DNA from: Saccharothrix sp. HUAS TT1
Lineage (GTDB): Bacteria > Actinomycetota > Actinomycetes > Mycobacteriales > Pseudonocardiaceae
Length of the DNA stretch: 64,000 nt
Reading direction: 5' to 3'
Assembly (NCBI RefSeq): GCF_040744945.1
Contig: NZ_CP160453.1
Span: forward strand, 4,898,001-4,962,000
In this document: piece after piece, positions 33,855 through 42,344 of the stretch
Layout of the letters: every line of letters begins with the position of its first letter
Numbering within the stretch: the stretch's first letter is position 1
Position numbers and translations under genes: made by a program
Notes under the pieces: model-generated
Told to the model about the DNA's origin: nothing
Database searches by the model: none
The model's input: the letters and a program-made list of their open reading frames with translations, nothing else

Positions 33855-34946
33855 GTGTCCGTCACAAGGCTCCTCGCGTCCGGCGCGGCCATCGCTTCCC
33901 TCCTCGCCCCGACCGGCGCGGCAGCCGCCGACACCCCGGTTCCCGCTGCCGCTGCCGCCGCCGCCGTCGCGGAGCACTGCCACCACGACGAGTCCGCGCC
34001 CAAGCCCGCACTGGGCGACGACGCGTGCGCGCTGGGCAACGGCCAGTTCAAGGTGCGCACCGCGCACGGCGACCAGGTGACCCACTTCGACGCCCCGCGC
34101 CCCGAGCACGAGGGCGTCCGGGACGTGGTGAGCCCGTCGGCGACGGCGTCCCTGGCCGCGCGCTCCCACCACTGCGCGACGGACTCGTACCGCATCCAGC
34201 TCGTCTACCTGATCCCCTCCGGCGCGCCCGACGCGTCGGCGACGATGGTCCCGCTGATCAGGCAGCACTTCCTGCAGTCCAACGACATGGTGTCCAGCCG
34301 CGCCGCGCAGCACGGCGGCGACCTGTCGCTGCGCGTGGCGTGCGACTCCACGGGCCGGCCCGCCGTCCGGGTCCTGCGCAGCGGCCACGACAACAGCGCG
34401 ATCAGCGCCATCGACCAGGAGGTCGCGCGCCAGGGCCAGCGGGTCGCCGGCCAGGACAACGTCGTCTACTGGGGGGACGGCGGGTGCGGCGGCGGCGTCG
34501 CCTACGGCAGCGGCGACACCCGGCCCGGCGTGGAGAACTCCGTCAACAACGCGCCCGGCATCGCGGTGGTCTACGGGCGGTGCCCCTTCACCTACATGCT
34601 GCACGAGCAGGGTCACTCCATGGGCGCGGTGCTCCCGAACTCGCCCAACAGCTCGGGCGCCGGTCACTGCAACGACGACGCCGACGTCATGTGCTACAAG
34701 GACGGCGGCCCCCACTCGGGCAACTACCGCTCGAACGTGTGCCCGTCCCCGAACGGGAACCTGGACTACTACTGGGACTGCAACGTCAACGACTACTTCC
34801 ACCCGAACCCGCCGGCGGGGTCGTTCCTCGCGACGAACTGGAACCTCGCGAAGTGCGCCAACCGGATGGTGTACCGGCCCAACTGCGGGGTGGCGCTGAC
34901 GGCGACGAGTCGCCGGGCCGGCACGACCTCGTGGATCGTGCGCTAG
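33855..34946 (+). CDS. secreted metzincin-like zinc metalloprotease
   Basis: 363 residues from a GTG at 33855 with GGAGGT 5 nt upstream. Signal peptide cleaved near AAA-AD. The zinc site is H250-E251-QG-H254-SMG with a third ligand probably His271, and a Met-turn at Met279 (DADVMCY), the metzincin pattern. The gap between the second His and His271 (17 residues) is longer than the HExxHxxGxxH norm of 5, so this is a variant. At least ten Cys, including GRCPFTYML and WDCNVNDYF, suggest a disulfide-rich extracellular protein. The first 100 residues may be a propeptide. It follows the S8 protease and ends at a strong terminator. Confidence 0.8.
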   Translation: MSVTRLLASGAAIASLLAPTGAAAADTPVPAAAAAAAVAEHCHHDESAPKPALGDDACALGNGQFKVRTAHGDQVTHFDAPRPEHEGVRDVVSPSATASLAARSHHCATDSYRIQLVYLIPSGAPDASATMVPLIRQHFLQSNDMVSSRAAQHGGDLSLRVACDSTGRPAVRVLRSGHDNSAISAIDQEVARQGQRVAGQDNVVYWGDGGCGGGVAYGSGDTRPGVENSVNNAPGIAVVYGRCPFTYMLHEQGHSMGAVLPNSPNSSGAGHCNDDADVMCYKDGGPHSGNYRSNVCPSPNGNLDYYWDCNVNDYFHPNPPAGSFLATNWNLAKCANRMVYRPNCGVALTATSRRAGTTSWIVR

Positions 34947-34964
34947 CGGCGCCTGGACACCAGG

Positions 34965-35004
34965 CAGGACGAAGCCCTTCCCGCGCGGGAAGGGCTTCGT
35001 CCTG
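34965..35004. terminator. long perfect-palindrome terminator
   Basis: Forty bases form a perfect 20-bp inverted repeat (34965-34984 with 34985-35004), 19 bp after the metalloprotease stop and 27 bp before the stop of the convergent lactonase gene. It should end transcription from both sides. Confidence 0.9.
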
Positions 35005-35030
35005 CTGTCATGACGCCGGGGTGGTCCTGT

Positions 35031-36035
35031 TCAGTAGTGGTTGCCCGGCACGTTCAGGCGCACCTGGTAGAGGCCGAACGAGCCGGGCACGCCCGAGGTG
35101 AGGTACAGCGTCCGGCCGTCCGGGCCGCCGAAGGCCGCGTTGGTGGTGTTGCGACCGGCGGAGATGGCGCCCAGCCGCGTTCCGGTCGGCGAGAAGACGT
35201 GCACCAGGCCCTCTTCGTAGGACGCCCAGTACACGTTGCCCGCGCAGTCGATGGTCGCCCCGTCGGGAGTCCGGATGCTCGCGAACGTCGTGCGGTTGCC
35301 GGTGGAGCCGTCGGCGGCGACGGCGTACTTCACGATCGAGTTGCTGCCGCCCACGTAGAGCGTCCTGCCGTCCGGCGACAGGACGATGCCGTTGGGCTGC
35401 GACAGCGTGTCGTCCACCAGGCTGACCACGCCGTTGCGGACGCGGAAGACGCTGGTCCGACCGCCCTGCTCGTCGGCGCGGTTGCCGCGCTGGAAGTTGG
35501 GGTCGGTGAAGTAGGTGGTGCCGTCCTGGCCGGTGGTCAGGTCGTTGGGGGAGTTGAACGCCCGACCCTGGTGGTTCGCCGCGACGGTGGTGCGGCTGCG
35601 GTCGGTCAGGCTGTAGGAGGAGACGGTCCGGTTGTCGTGGGTGGCGGCGAGCAGCCGCGAGCCGTCGGGGGTGACCGCCAGGCCGTTGCTGCCGGAGTCG
35701 GCGATGAACGTCCCGAACGTGGCCGGCGGGGTGAACCGGAGCACCGAGGACGGCTGCACGCCTTGGGGACCGGTGGGGTTTTGCATGTTCGACAACAACA
35801 GGGTGCCCGTCCGCTGGTCCCACGTGGGACCTTCGAGGAAGTTGAACCCCCCTCGGATGAGCTGGGACGTCACCGCCCTGGTCGGTAACGGCGGTCCGTA
35901 GGTCGCCCCCGGGGTGCACGGCGATGCCAGTGCCGCGTGGGCGGAAGCGCCGGGAGCCACGGTGCCGGCGATGGTGATCGCCACCGCCGTGAGCGTCCAC
36001 GTGCGACGGCGCCGCGCTGTCGTGCGGTGGGTCAT
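35031..36035 (-). CDS. secreted SMP-30/gluconolactonase-like protein
   Basis: 334 residues from an ATG at 36035. The signal peptide has twin arginines (TTARRRRTWTLTAVAI), a possible Tat substrate, cleaved near AHA-AL. A six-bladed beta-propeller of the SMP-30/lactonase type: the metal ligands Glu in FNFLEGPTW, Asn in FNSPNDLTT, Asp in FTDPNF, and PDG blades (LSPDGRTLYVGG, VTPDGSRLLAA). It probably hydrolyses a sugar lactone, which would suit the upstream sugar dehydrogenase in the same operon. It could also act as a strictosidine-synthase-like binder. Confidence 0.83.
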   Translation of the reverse strand: MTHRTTARRRRTWTLTAVAITIAGTVAPGASAHAALASPCTPGATYGPPLPTRAVTSQLIRGGFNFLEGPTWDQRTGTLLLSNMQNPTGPQGVQPSSVLRFTPPATFGTFIADSGSNGLAVTPDGSRLLAATHDNRTVSSYSLTDRSRTTVAANHQGRAFNSPNDLTTGQDGTTYFTDPNFQRGNRADEQGGRTSVFRVRNGVVSLVDDTLSQPNGIVLSPDGRTLYVGGSNSIVKYAVAADGSTGNRTTFASIRTPDGATIDCAGNVYWASYEEGLVHVFSPTGTRLGAISAGRNTTNAAFGGPDGRTLYLTSGVPGSFGLYQVRLNVPGNHY

Positions 36036-36060
36036 GGGCTTTCCTCTCGTGATCGGCGGA

Positions 36061-36094
36061 GCCGCGGGGTGGAGCGGTCACCCCACCCCGCGGC
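36061..36094 (-). terminator. intergenic hairpin between sugar dehydrogenase and lactonase
   Basis: A 12-bp perfect stem (36061-36072 with 36083-36094) with a 10-nt loop lies in the 63-bp gap between two co-directional genes. It may cut expression of the lactonase or end most transcripts. Confidence 0.6.
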
Positions 36095-36098
36095 CGGG

Positions 36099-38213
36099 TC
36101 ATCGTCCGAGCTCGACCTTGAGGATGCTTTCGCTGCTGTTGTTGGCGATGCTGTCCTTGTCGCCGCGGGTGCTGGTGGTCAGCCACAGACCACCGTCGGC
36201 GGACGGCTCCACGGTGCGCAGCCGCCCGTAAGTGCCGTTGAGGTACTGCTGGACGTTCGTCAGGCTCTCGCCGGAGATGTCGGCCCGGTACAGCCGCGCA
36301 CCGCGCAGGCAGGCGAGGTAGAGCGCGTCGCGGACCACGGCGATGCCGCTGCACGAGCCCTCGGCGACCGGGTAGGTGCGCTTGGGCGCGATGAAACCGG
36401 GTTCGCCGCAGCTGCCGGTCGTGCCCTCGCAGCGCGGCCAGCCGTAGTTGCCGCCGCGCACGATCAGGTTCGTCTCGTCCATGACGGAGTTGCCGAACTC
36501 CTGCTCCCACAACCGGCCCTGCGAGTCGAAGGCCAGGCCCTGCGGGTTGCGGTGGCCGTAGCTCCAGACCGGGGTGCCGAAGGGGTTGTCCGACGGGACG
36601 CCGCCGTCGCGGTCGATGCGCAGGACCTTGCCGGCGAGGTTGCCGCGGTCCTGCGCCCACTCGGCGTTCTGCCCGTCGCCGGTGGCGACGTAGAGCTTGC
36701 CGTCGGGACCGAAGCGCAGCCGGCCGCCGTTGTGGTACTTGTTGCGCGGGATGCCGGTGAGCAGCACCTGCGGCGTGCCCGTGAGCGCGCCGCCGGTGTA
36801 GCGGATGCGCACCACCCGGTTGTCGGTCGGGCTGGTGTGCATGACGTACACCCACGGGTCGGCGGTGAAGTCCGACGCCACGGCGATGCCCAGGACCCCG
36901 CCCTCGCCGTCCGTCCCGGCCGCGTTCGGCACGCGCCCGACGACGGTCTTCGCGCCGGTCGCGGGGGTGAGGCGGACCAGCTCGAAGGTGTCGCGGCGAC
37001 CGAAGAGGACCTGCCCGTCGGGCAGCGTGGCCAGGCCCCAGGGCAGGTCGGTCTCGGTGGTGACCCTGGTGACCGAGCACAGCGCCGTGGCGCAGGCGCC
37101 GCCGGTCGTGACGGCGACCGCCGCGCTCGGGGCCGAGCGGTTGGCCTGCGCGTCGCGCGCCCGCACCCGGTACTCGTAGCGGGTGTTCGCGGCCAGGCCG
37201 CTGTCGGTCAACGACGTCGAGGTCGCGCCGCTGGTCGAGCCCACCTGGACGCCGTCGCGCAGCACCTCGTAACCGGTGACGCCAATGTTGTCCGTGGCGG
37301 GTGACCAGCGGACCGCGACCGAGGTGCCCGACGCGGTCGCCGTCACCCCGGTGGGCGTGCTGGGCGGCGTGGTGTCGGCCTGGCACTGCGGCACGGTGAT
37401 GGTGACCGTGGAGCTGGCCTGGGAGACGTTGCCCGCGGCGTCACGGGCGTTGACGTACAGGCCCCAGGTGACGCCCGGCACGACGGCCAGGCCCACCGAC
37501 AGCGCGGTGCCCGGCACCGAGGTCCTCAGCTGGCCGTCCTGGTAGACGTCGTAGAACGCCACCGCGACGTCGTCCGTGGCCGCCGACCACGAGAACGTCA
37601 CCCCGGTGCACGTCAGGTTCGAGGCCCGGGGGTCGCCGGGCGTGGTCGGCGGCGTGGTGTCCGCGCCGAGCCTGACCAGCCGCCACTGCTGGTTGGCGCC
37701 GCCCGTGTCGGGCCACTGGACGACCTGCGCGCCGTCGCCGGTGGAGGCGTTCAGCACGTCCACGGCCTTGCCACTGGCCCGGTTGAGCAGGCGCACGTGA
37801 CCATCGGGCGAGTCGACCAACCGGAACTGCTGACCGGTGAGCCCGGCGTCGGTCGTCTGCACCAGGCCGGCGCGGTCGGCGGTGGACGGGAAGCTCAGCA
37901 CCCGGTTGCTGTGCCTGGACCTGATCCGGTAGTAACCGCCGCCGGAGTCGACGAACTGCCACTGCTGCCACGCGCCGTCGTTGCGGGTGTACTGGGCGAT
38001 CCGGGCGCCTTCCGCGGTGCTGCGCCCGTACACGTCCAGGACCTTGCCGCTGTTGCGGTTGACCAGCACGTACGAGGCGCTGGTGTCCACGGTGGCGGCC
38101 GACGCGGCGGGGAGTGGGAGCACGACACCGAGGGCTGACAGGGCCACCACCCACACCGCGCGGAAACGCGAGCGGGGAAGGGCTTTCTTCCTGGTCGCCA
38201 GGGGATCTCGCAT
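36099..38213 (-). CDS. secreted PQQ-type sugar (sorbosone) dehydrogenase with ricin and FN3 domains
   Basis: 704 residues from an ATG at 38213 (GAGAGGAAG upstream). A signal peptide ends near ASA-AT (about residue 40). A ricin B-type lectin domain (45-175: VNRNSGKVLDVYG, QQWQFVDSGGGYYRI, NQQWRL) is followed by two fibronectin type III domains (about 185-370) and a glucose/sorbosone dehydrogenase propeller (370-704): DLPWGLATLPDGQVLF, GEGGVLGIAVA, YHNGGRLRFGPDGKLYVATGD, GHRNPQGLAF, EFGNSVMDETN, GGNYGWP. The family binds PQQ and oxidises aldoses to lactones; no PQQ biosynthesis gene lies here. The lectin domain suggests action on polysaccharide surfaces. Flanking ROK-type operators suggest repression by the ROK protein at 38571. 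Confidence 0.9.
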   Translation of the reverse strand: MRDPLATRKKALPRSRFRAVWVVALSALGVVLPLPAASAATVDTSASYVLVNRNSGKVLDVYGRSTAEGARIAQYTRNDGAWQQWQFVDSGGGYYRIRSRHSNRVLSFPSTADRAGLVQTTDAGLTGQQFRLVDSPDGHVRLLNRASGKAVDVLNASTGDGAQVVQWPDTGGANQQWRLVRLGADTTPPTTPGDPRASNLTCTGVTFSWSAATDDVAVAFYDVYQDGQLRTSVPGTALSVGLAVVPGVTWGLYVNARDAAGNVSQASSTVTITVPQCQADTTPPSTPTGVTATASGTSVAVRWSPATDNIGVTGYEVLRDGVQVGSTSGATSTSLTDSGLAANTRYEYRVRARDAQANRSAPSAAVAVTTGGACATALCSVTRVTTETDLPWGLATLPDGQVLFGRRDTFELVRLTPATGAKTVVGRVPNAAGTDGEGGVLGIAVASDFTADPWVYVMHTSPTDNRVVRIRYTGGALTGTPQVLLTGIPRNKYHNGGRLRFGPDGKLYVATGDGQNAEWAQDRGNLAGKVLRIDRDGGVPSDNPFGTPVWSYGHRNPQGLAFDSQGRLWEQEFGNSVMDETNLIVRGGNYGWPRCEGTTGSCGEPGFIAPKRTYPVAEGSCSGIAVVRDALYLACLRGARLYRADISGESLTNVQQYLNGTYGRLRTVEPSADGGLWLTTSTRGDKDSIANNSSESILKVELGR

Positions 38214-38247
38214 GGTCTTCCTCTCAAGGAGGGCAAGGGCACTCGCC

Positions 38248-38263
38248 TTGTTATCGCTAACAA
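38248..38263. promoter_or_regulatory. ROK/LacI-type operator upstream of the sugar dehydrogenase
   Basis: TTGTTATCGCTAACAA is an imperfect palindrome (14/16) 35-50 bp upstream of the start at 38213. Its core GTTATCGCTAAC differs by one base from the perfect GTTAGCGCTAAC at 38539, next to a ROK repressor gene. It is a likely operator. Confidence 0.6.
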
Positions 38264-38373
38264 AATGCGTCGTCACAACGCCACGTCGGCGGCGGTCGAC
38301 GTGCGCAGGAGGGGTGTGGCGGAAGTGCCGCAGGACGCGGCGGGCGATCGTCCCGAAGGGAGCGAGCCGCGTC

Positions 38374-38421
38374 TCAAGCGGAACGAGAACGGTCCGAGCG
38401 TCTCTTGCGCACGTGGTCCAT
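38374..38421 (-). CDS. short leader-type ORF (15 codons)
   Basis: ATG at 38421 is preceded by a perfect AAGGAGG with 6-nt spacing, the strongest ribosome site in this neighbourhood. The peptide is MDHVRKRRSDRSRSA, with 6 Arg in 15 residues. It lies about 160 bp upstream of the sugar dehydrogenase start and downstream of the 38539 operator on the same strand. It may be a leader peptide controlling the downstream gene, or the head of a lost gene. It is too short to judge by composition. Confidence 0.45.
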   Translation of the reverse strand: MDHVRKRRSDRSRSA

Positions 38422-38538
38422 GCTTCGCCTCCTTGCGAGCAGGGTCATCGGGCGGCGCGGCTGGGAGCGTTCCCAGGGGCACCGTAGCGCGACGCGTTCA
38501 CCGTCGACAAGAGCAGCGGAGGTTTGTCCCGGATCTTC

Positions 38539-38550
38539 GTTAGCGCTAAC
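38539..38550. promoter_or_regulatory. perfect GTTAGCGCTAAC palindrome
   Basis: A perfect 12-bp palindrome, AT-rich at its edges and unlike the surrounding DNA, 21 bp after the ROK gene stop and about 330 bp before the sugar dehydrogenase start. It could be a second operator for a long-leader transcript that includes the 15-codon ORF at 38374. Confidence 0.58.
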
Positions 38551-38570
38551 ACCGAGGCTCGCGCCCGTGA

Positions 38571-39704
38571 TCAGCCCCGGTCGGTGATCGTCGCTTTGAC
38601 GGCCAGGGCGGCGCTGGACCTGGCCCACTCGCTGAAGTCGAACGGCCGCACGTCCAGGTCGATCAGGCCGGGGTCGTCGTCGAAGGTGTCCTCGATGCCG
38701 TCGTGCACCAGTTGTGCCGATACCTCGTACAGCGGCAGGCCCTCGCCGGTGAGCAGTACCTTCTGCGGGTCGGTGGCGTTGGCGACGGTGCCGATGAGCA
38801 CGCCGAGCGCGTAGCCTGCCTCGTCGAACACCTGCCTGGCTTCGGGGTCTCCGGCGCGGGCCCGGTCCAGGGCCTGGTCGTAGGTGGGTCGGCCGGTCAG
38901 CCGCCGCAGCATGACGTGGGTGAGCAGGTAGCTGGAGACGCAGCCGCGCCGGCCGCAGCCGCACAGCGGGCCGCCGGTGTCGACCAGGGTGTGGCTGAAG
39001 CGGGGCGGCAGGCCGTGCGCGCCTTCGACGAGGGCGCCGTTGGCGATCAGACCGGTGCCGACGCCCGCGCCGACGGTGATCACCGCCATCGAGGTCAGGC
39101 CGGCGCCGGGGCCGAACCAGTGCTGGGCGGCGGTGAGCGCCTGCACGTCGTTGCCGACCGCGGTGGGGACGCCGGTGGCCCTGGTCACCGCGGACTTGAG
39201 CGGCACGTCGATCCAGCCCAGGTGCTCGTCGCGCACGACCACGCCGTCGAGGACGACCCCGCCCAGGGTCACGCCCACGCCGGTGGCGGTCGGCAGGCGG
39301 GCGGCGACCCGCGCGATCTGGTCGACCACGTCGTCCGGGTCGTGGGAGCGCAGCGGCTCCTCGGTGGTGGCGACCGGGACCGTGGTGAGGTCGGTCATCG
39401 TGGCGTGGAGCCGGTCGGCGGTCAGCTTGACGCCGAGGAAGTGGTGGGCCGCGCCCCGCACGTGCAGCATCTCGGAGGGCCGCCCGGCCGAGGGCCGCGG
39501 CCTGGTGTCGCCTTCGACCAGCAGCCCTTCGAGCATCAGGGACCTGGTCACGCGGGTGAGGGTCGGCCGGGACAGGTGCAGCCGGTCGGCGATCTCGGCC
39601 CGGGACAGCGGTCCGTGGACCAGCACGTCCAGCAGGACGTCCCGGGCGATGTCGGACAGCTCCGGCCACGCGGGGGTGGTGCGGGCGCCGGCGTCCGAGG
39701 TCAC
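38571..39704 (-). CDS. ROK-family transcriptional repressor
   Basis: 377 residues from a GTG at 39704. An N-terminal winged helix (HGPLSRAEIADRLHLSRPTL, TRVTRSLMLEGLL) covers 30-75. The ROK sugar-kinase-like domain begins at about 90 (HFLGVKLTADRLHATMTD), with GVGVTLGG, AVGNDVQALTAAQHWFG and GAGVGTGLIANGALVEGAHG, and the zinc motif CGCGRRGC. It is a regulator, not a kinase, because of the HTH and the lack of strong catalytic features beyond the fold. It probably responds to a sugar and represses the sugar dehydrogenase-lactonase operon downstream through the two GTTAnCGCTAAC sites. Confidence 0.88.
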   Translation of the reverse strand: MTSDAGARTTPAWPELSDIARDVLLDVLVHGPLSRAEIADRLHLSRPTLTRVTRSLMLEGLLVEGDTRPRPSAGRPSEMLHVRGAAHHFLGVKLTADRLHATMTDLTTVPVATTEEPLRSHDPDDVVDQIARVAARLPTATGVGVTLGGVVLDGVVVRDEHLGWIDVPLKSAVTRATGVPTAVGNDVQALTAAQHWFGPGAGLTSMAVITVGAGVGTGLIANGALVEGAHGLPPRFSHTLVDTGGPLCGCGRRGCVSSYLLTHVMLRRLTGRPTYDQALDRARAGDPEARQVFDEAGYALGVLIGTVANATDPQKVLLTGEGLPLYEVSAQLVHDGIEDTFDDDPGLIDLDVRPFDFSEWARSSAALAVKATITDRG

Positions 39705-39983
39705 CGGCCGACGATAGCGGGCCCGGTGCGAAGTCCGCGTCAGCGAACGCCGGGAACGCGCGGGCCGAATTCCGCTCCGACTTGTCGCCCGATCATTTCA
39801 AGAGTTTACCGGACTCTTTGTGAAAAATGAGTCGTTGCTCCGCGCTTCCGGGCGGTGTCAGACTTCCGACCTGCGGCGGTGAGCTTCGCCGACCGGAGAG
39901 GGCCCATCGACCGAACGCGCGAATCAATTCACGCGCGTTTTGTCCCCTGTGGTGGCGTTCCCCGGCGTTGAAAGGTTGTCGTA

Positions 39984-41180
39984 GTGCTTCGGAACAAATT
40001 GTTGGGCGTGGTCGCCCTGTCCTGCCTCTTCTCCACGACCCTGTTCACCGGCGGCGCGGTGGCGGCGCCCGCCACCGGCTCCGGGTACGAGCCCGAGATG
40101 GTCGCCGCCCTGGCGCGCACGCTGGGCGTCGACGAAGCCGCCGCGGTCCGGCGGCTGGACCGCGAGGCCGACCAGCAGCACCGGCTGTCCGGGCTCGCGG
40201 AGCGCGGCGTGCGGGTCGACGGCGCGTTCTTCGACGGGTCGGGCACGCTGACCGTCAACGCCGACCGCGCGGGTGCGGAGCGGGCTCGGGCGGCCGGCCT
40301 CGCCGCCCGCACGCCGGCCCGCGGCGAGGCCGCGCTGAACGAGGTGCAGGCGCGCCTCGACCGGCTCGCGTCCCGCCAGGTCCCCGCCGGTGTCGCCTCG
40401 TGGGGCGTGGACGTGGCGGCGGACGTCGTCACGATCCAGGTGGTCGACCGCACTAAGCCGCCGGCTCGGGCGTTCCTGGCGGCGGCGGCCGAGCACGGCT
40501 CGGCGGTCCGGGTGGAGGAGGTGCGGCAGGAGCTGACCGCGCAGGCGGCCATCTACCCCGGCAGCAAGATGACGCTGAACGGCGGCTCCGGCTACTGCTC
40601 GGTCGGGTTCGGCGCCCGGTCGAGCAGCGGGGTGCAGTACCTGGTCAGCGCCGGGCACTGCGTCGCGGGCAACGCCACGCTCCACTACAACGGCGCCCGC
40701 TTCGCCAGGGGCGCCGGCAGCCGGTACGCGCTGGGTTCGGACAGCGTCGACATGGGCGTGGCCCGGCTCGACGCGGGCAACTCGATCACCACCCAGGTCG
40801 GCACCTGGGGCGCCGCGGGCCTGATCACGGTCAGGGGCGCCTCGCGCGGCTCGGTCGGCTCGTCGATCTGCAAGTCCGGCGCCACGACCGGCTGGACCTG
40901 CGGTTCGATCACCGGCTACAACCAGACCGTCACCTACATCGACCCGAACGGCGGTCCCTCGACCGTGGTTCGCGGTCTGGGCAAGTCGACCGTCTGCACG
41001 ATGGGCGGCGACAGCGGCGGCGCCTACATCTCCGGCAACCAGGCGCAGGGCATGACCTCGGGTGGCCCGACCAACCAGCAGTGCACGTTCAACGGGGGCT
41101 ACCAGAGCGGGAAGTCCTCGTACTTCCAGCCGTTGAGCGACGCGCTGTCCTACTACGGGCTGACCCTCAACGTCGGCTGA
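39984..41180 (+). CDS. secreted S1 alpha-lytic-type serine protease
   Basis: 398 residues from a GTG at 39984. Signal peptide (LLGVVALSCLFSTTLF, cleavage near VAA-AP), then a long pro-region (30-187: EPEMVAALARTLGVDEA; GVASWGVDVAADVVTIQVV) of the alpha-lytic/streptogrisin type that folds the protease. The mature enzyme starts near AIYPGSK. Triad: His225 (SAGHC), Asp256 (SVDMGVARL), Ser344 (GGDSGG). Disulfide Cys lie at conserved places (YCSV...GHC; ICKSG...WTC; VCTMGG...QQC). It resembles streptogrisin C-like enzymes without a chitin-binding domain. An exported peptidase for nutrient release. Confidence 0.92.
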   Translation: MLRNKLLGVVALSCLFSTTLFTGGAVAAPATGSGYEPEMVAALARTLGVDEAAAVRRLDREADQQHRLSGLAERGVRVDGAFFDGSGTLTVNADRAGAERARAAGLAARTPARGEAALNEVQARLDRLASRQVPAGVASWGVDVAADVVTIQVVDRTKPPARAFLAAAAEHGSAVRVEEVRQELTAQAAIYPGSKMTLNGGSGYCSVGFGARSSSGVQYLVSAGHCVAGNATLHYNGARFARGAGSRYALGSDSVDMGVARLDAGNSITTQVGTWGAAGLITVRGASRGSVGSSICKSGATTGWTCGSITGYNQTVTYIDPNGGPSTVVRGLGKSTVCTMGGDSGGAYISGNQAQGMTSGGPTNQQCTFNGGYQSGKSSYFQPLSDALSYYGLTLNVG

Positions 41181-41197
41181 TCCGGTCACGAGGTGGG

Positions 41198-41226
41198 TGT
41201 CGATACTCCGTCCAGGGGTATCGACA
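41198..41226. terminator. inverted repeat after the S1 protease gene
   Basis: TGTCGATAC (41198-41206) pairs with GTATCGACA (41218-41226) across 11 nt, 18 bp after the protease stop and 30 bp before the next start. It may be a terminator, or an operator for the HTH gene that follows. Confidence 0.45.
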
Positions 41227-41255
41227 TTCACCAATTTGGGTGGTCATACTCGGTC

Positions 41256-42179
41256 ATGGCAGCTCCAGAGCGACATCCCGGACCTGAGCAGGTCCTGTGC
41301 CAGGAGAAGTTCGCCGACGCGCTGCGCGCGGCCATAGCACGGCGCGACCTCACCCTCGACCGCATCCGCGCCCGGCTCGCCGACCGCGGGGTGGAGATCA
41401 GCATCGCCACGCTGAGCTACTGGCAGCAGGGGCGCAGCCGACCCGAGCGGCCGAACTCGCTGCGGGCGCTGCGCGAGCTGGAGGGCATCCTCGACCTGCC
41501 GCGGGACACGCTGTTCGAATTCCTCGAACCGCCGCGCCCGCGCGGCCGGCGCACGACCGGTGGCCGGCTGAGCCTGGAAACCCTCTACGGCGCGAACCCG
41601 CCGATCCGGGCGGTGCTCGGCGACCAGCCGGAACCGAACCCGGACATCGCCGTGCTCACCGCCACCGAGACGTGCTTCGTCGACGCCCGCCGGTCGTTGC
41701 GCCGGGTGTCGACCACGCAGGTGCTGCGCTGCACGGGCGACGGCTGCGACCGCTTCGTCACCGTGCACGGCGTGGACGAGGGCGACGTGATGCCGTCGCA
41801 CGTGGTGGTGCGCGGCGGCAAGCTCGGCGCGCTGAAGGTGTCCGAGGACAGCGGGTACGCCTCGGCCGAGATCGAGTTCGGCCGGTCGCTGGGCAAGAAC
41901 GAGACCGCGGTGGTCGAGTACGAGTGGGTGATGGGGGAGAGCGAGGTCCCCTCGCGCGGCCACGAACGCCGCTTCCGCGCCACGCCGGACAACTACCTGC
42001 TCCGCGTCTGCTTCGACCGCGTCACCCTCCCGGCCCGCTGCTACGCGTACCAACGTCCTCGCGTCGACGCGCCCGCCCAGCAGCGCCGCCGCATCCCGGT
42101 CGACCCCGCCGGCCAGGCGCACCTCTACCTGTCCAAGTGCGACCCCGGCGTGCACGGCATCTCCTGGGAGTGGGAGTGA
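41256..42179 (+). CDS. HTH (XRE-like) protein with unknown C-terminal domain
   Basis: 307 residues from the ATG at 41256; upstream in-frame starts would extend into the inverted repeat. The N-terminal 80 residues form a helix-turn-helix (ALRAAIARRDLTLDRIRARL, ISIATLSYWQQGRSRPER, LEGILDLPRDTLFEFL). The remaining 220 residues are beta-rich with four Cys (LRCTGDGCDRFVTVHGV; RVCFDR; ARCYAYQ) and EYEWVMGESEVPSRGHERRF. This layout is common in actinobacterial hypothetical regulators. Ligand and target are unknown. It is followed by a two-component locus 165 bp away. Confidence 0.78.
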   Translation: MAAPERHPGPEQVLCQEKFADALRAAIARRDLTLDRIRARLADRGVEISIATLSYWQQGRSRPERPNSLRALRELEGILDLPRDTLFEFLEPPRPRGRRTTGGRLSLETLYGANPPIRAVLGDQPEPNPDIAVLTATETCFVDARRSLRRVSTTQVLRCTGDGCDRFVTVHGVDEGDVMPSHVVVRGGKLGALKVSEDSGYASAEIEFGRSLGKNETAVVEYEWVMGESEVPSRGHERRFRATPDNYLLRVCFDRVTLPARCYAYQRPRVDAPAQQRRRIPVDPAGQAHLYLSKCDPGVHGISWEWE

Positions 42180-42344
42180 GGGTGCGCGATTCCGATCCGG
42201 AACCCGTCCCGCCTTTGCCCGAGGCCCGTTCGACCGCGGTGACCAACCGCTGCCGCCTCCCACACGGCGTGACCGCCCCTCGGGCTGCCCGGTGGCGCGA
42301 CCGCGAGGGCGCTTCCCGCACTTCGGCGGGTTAGAGTCCGGCCC

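Noticed and set aside
32283..34802. 839-codon minus-strand frame over the two protease genes
   Set aside because: It is antisense to genes with intact catalytic motifs and has no recognisable domain.
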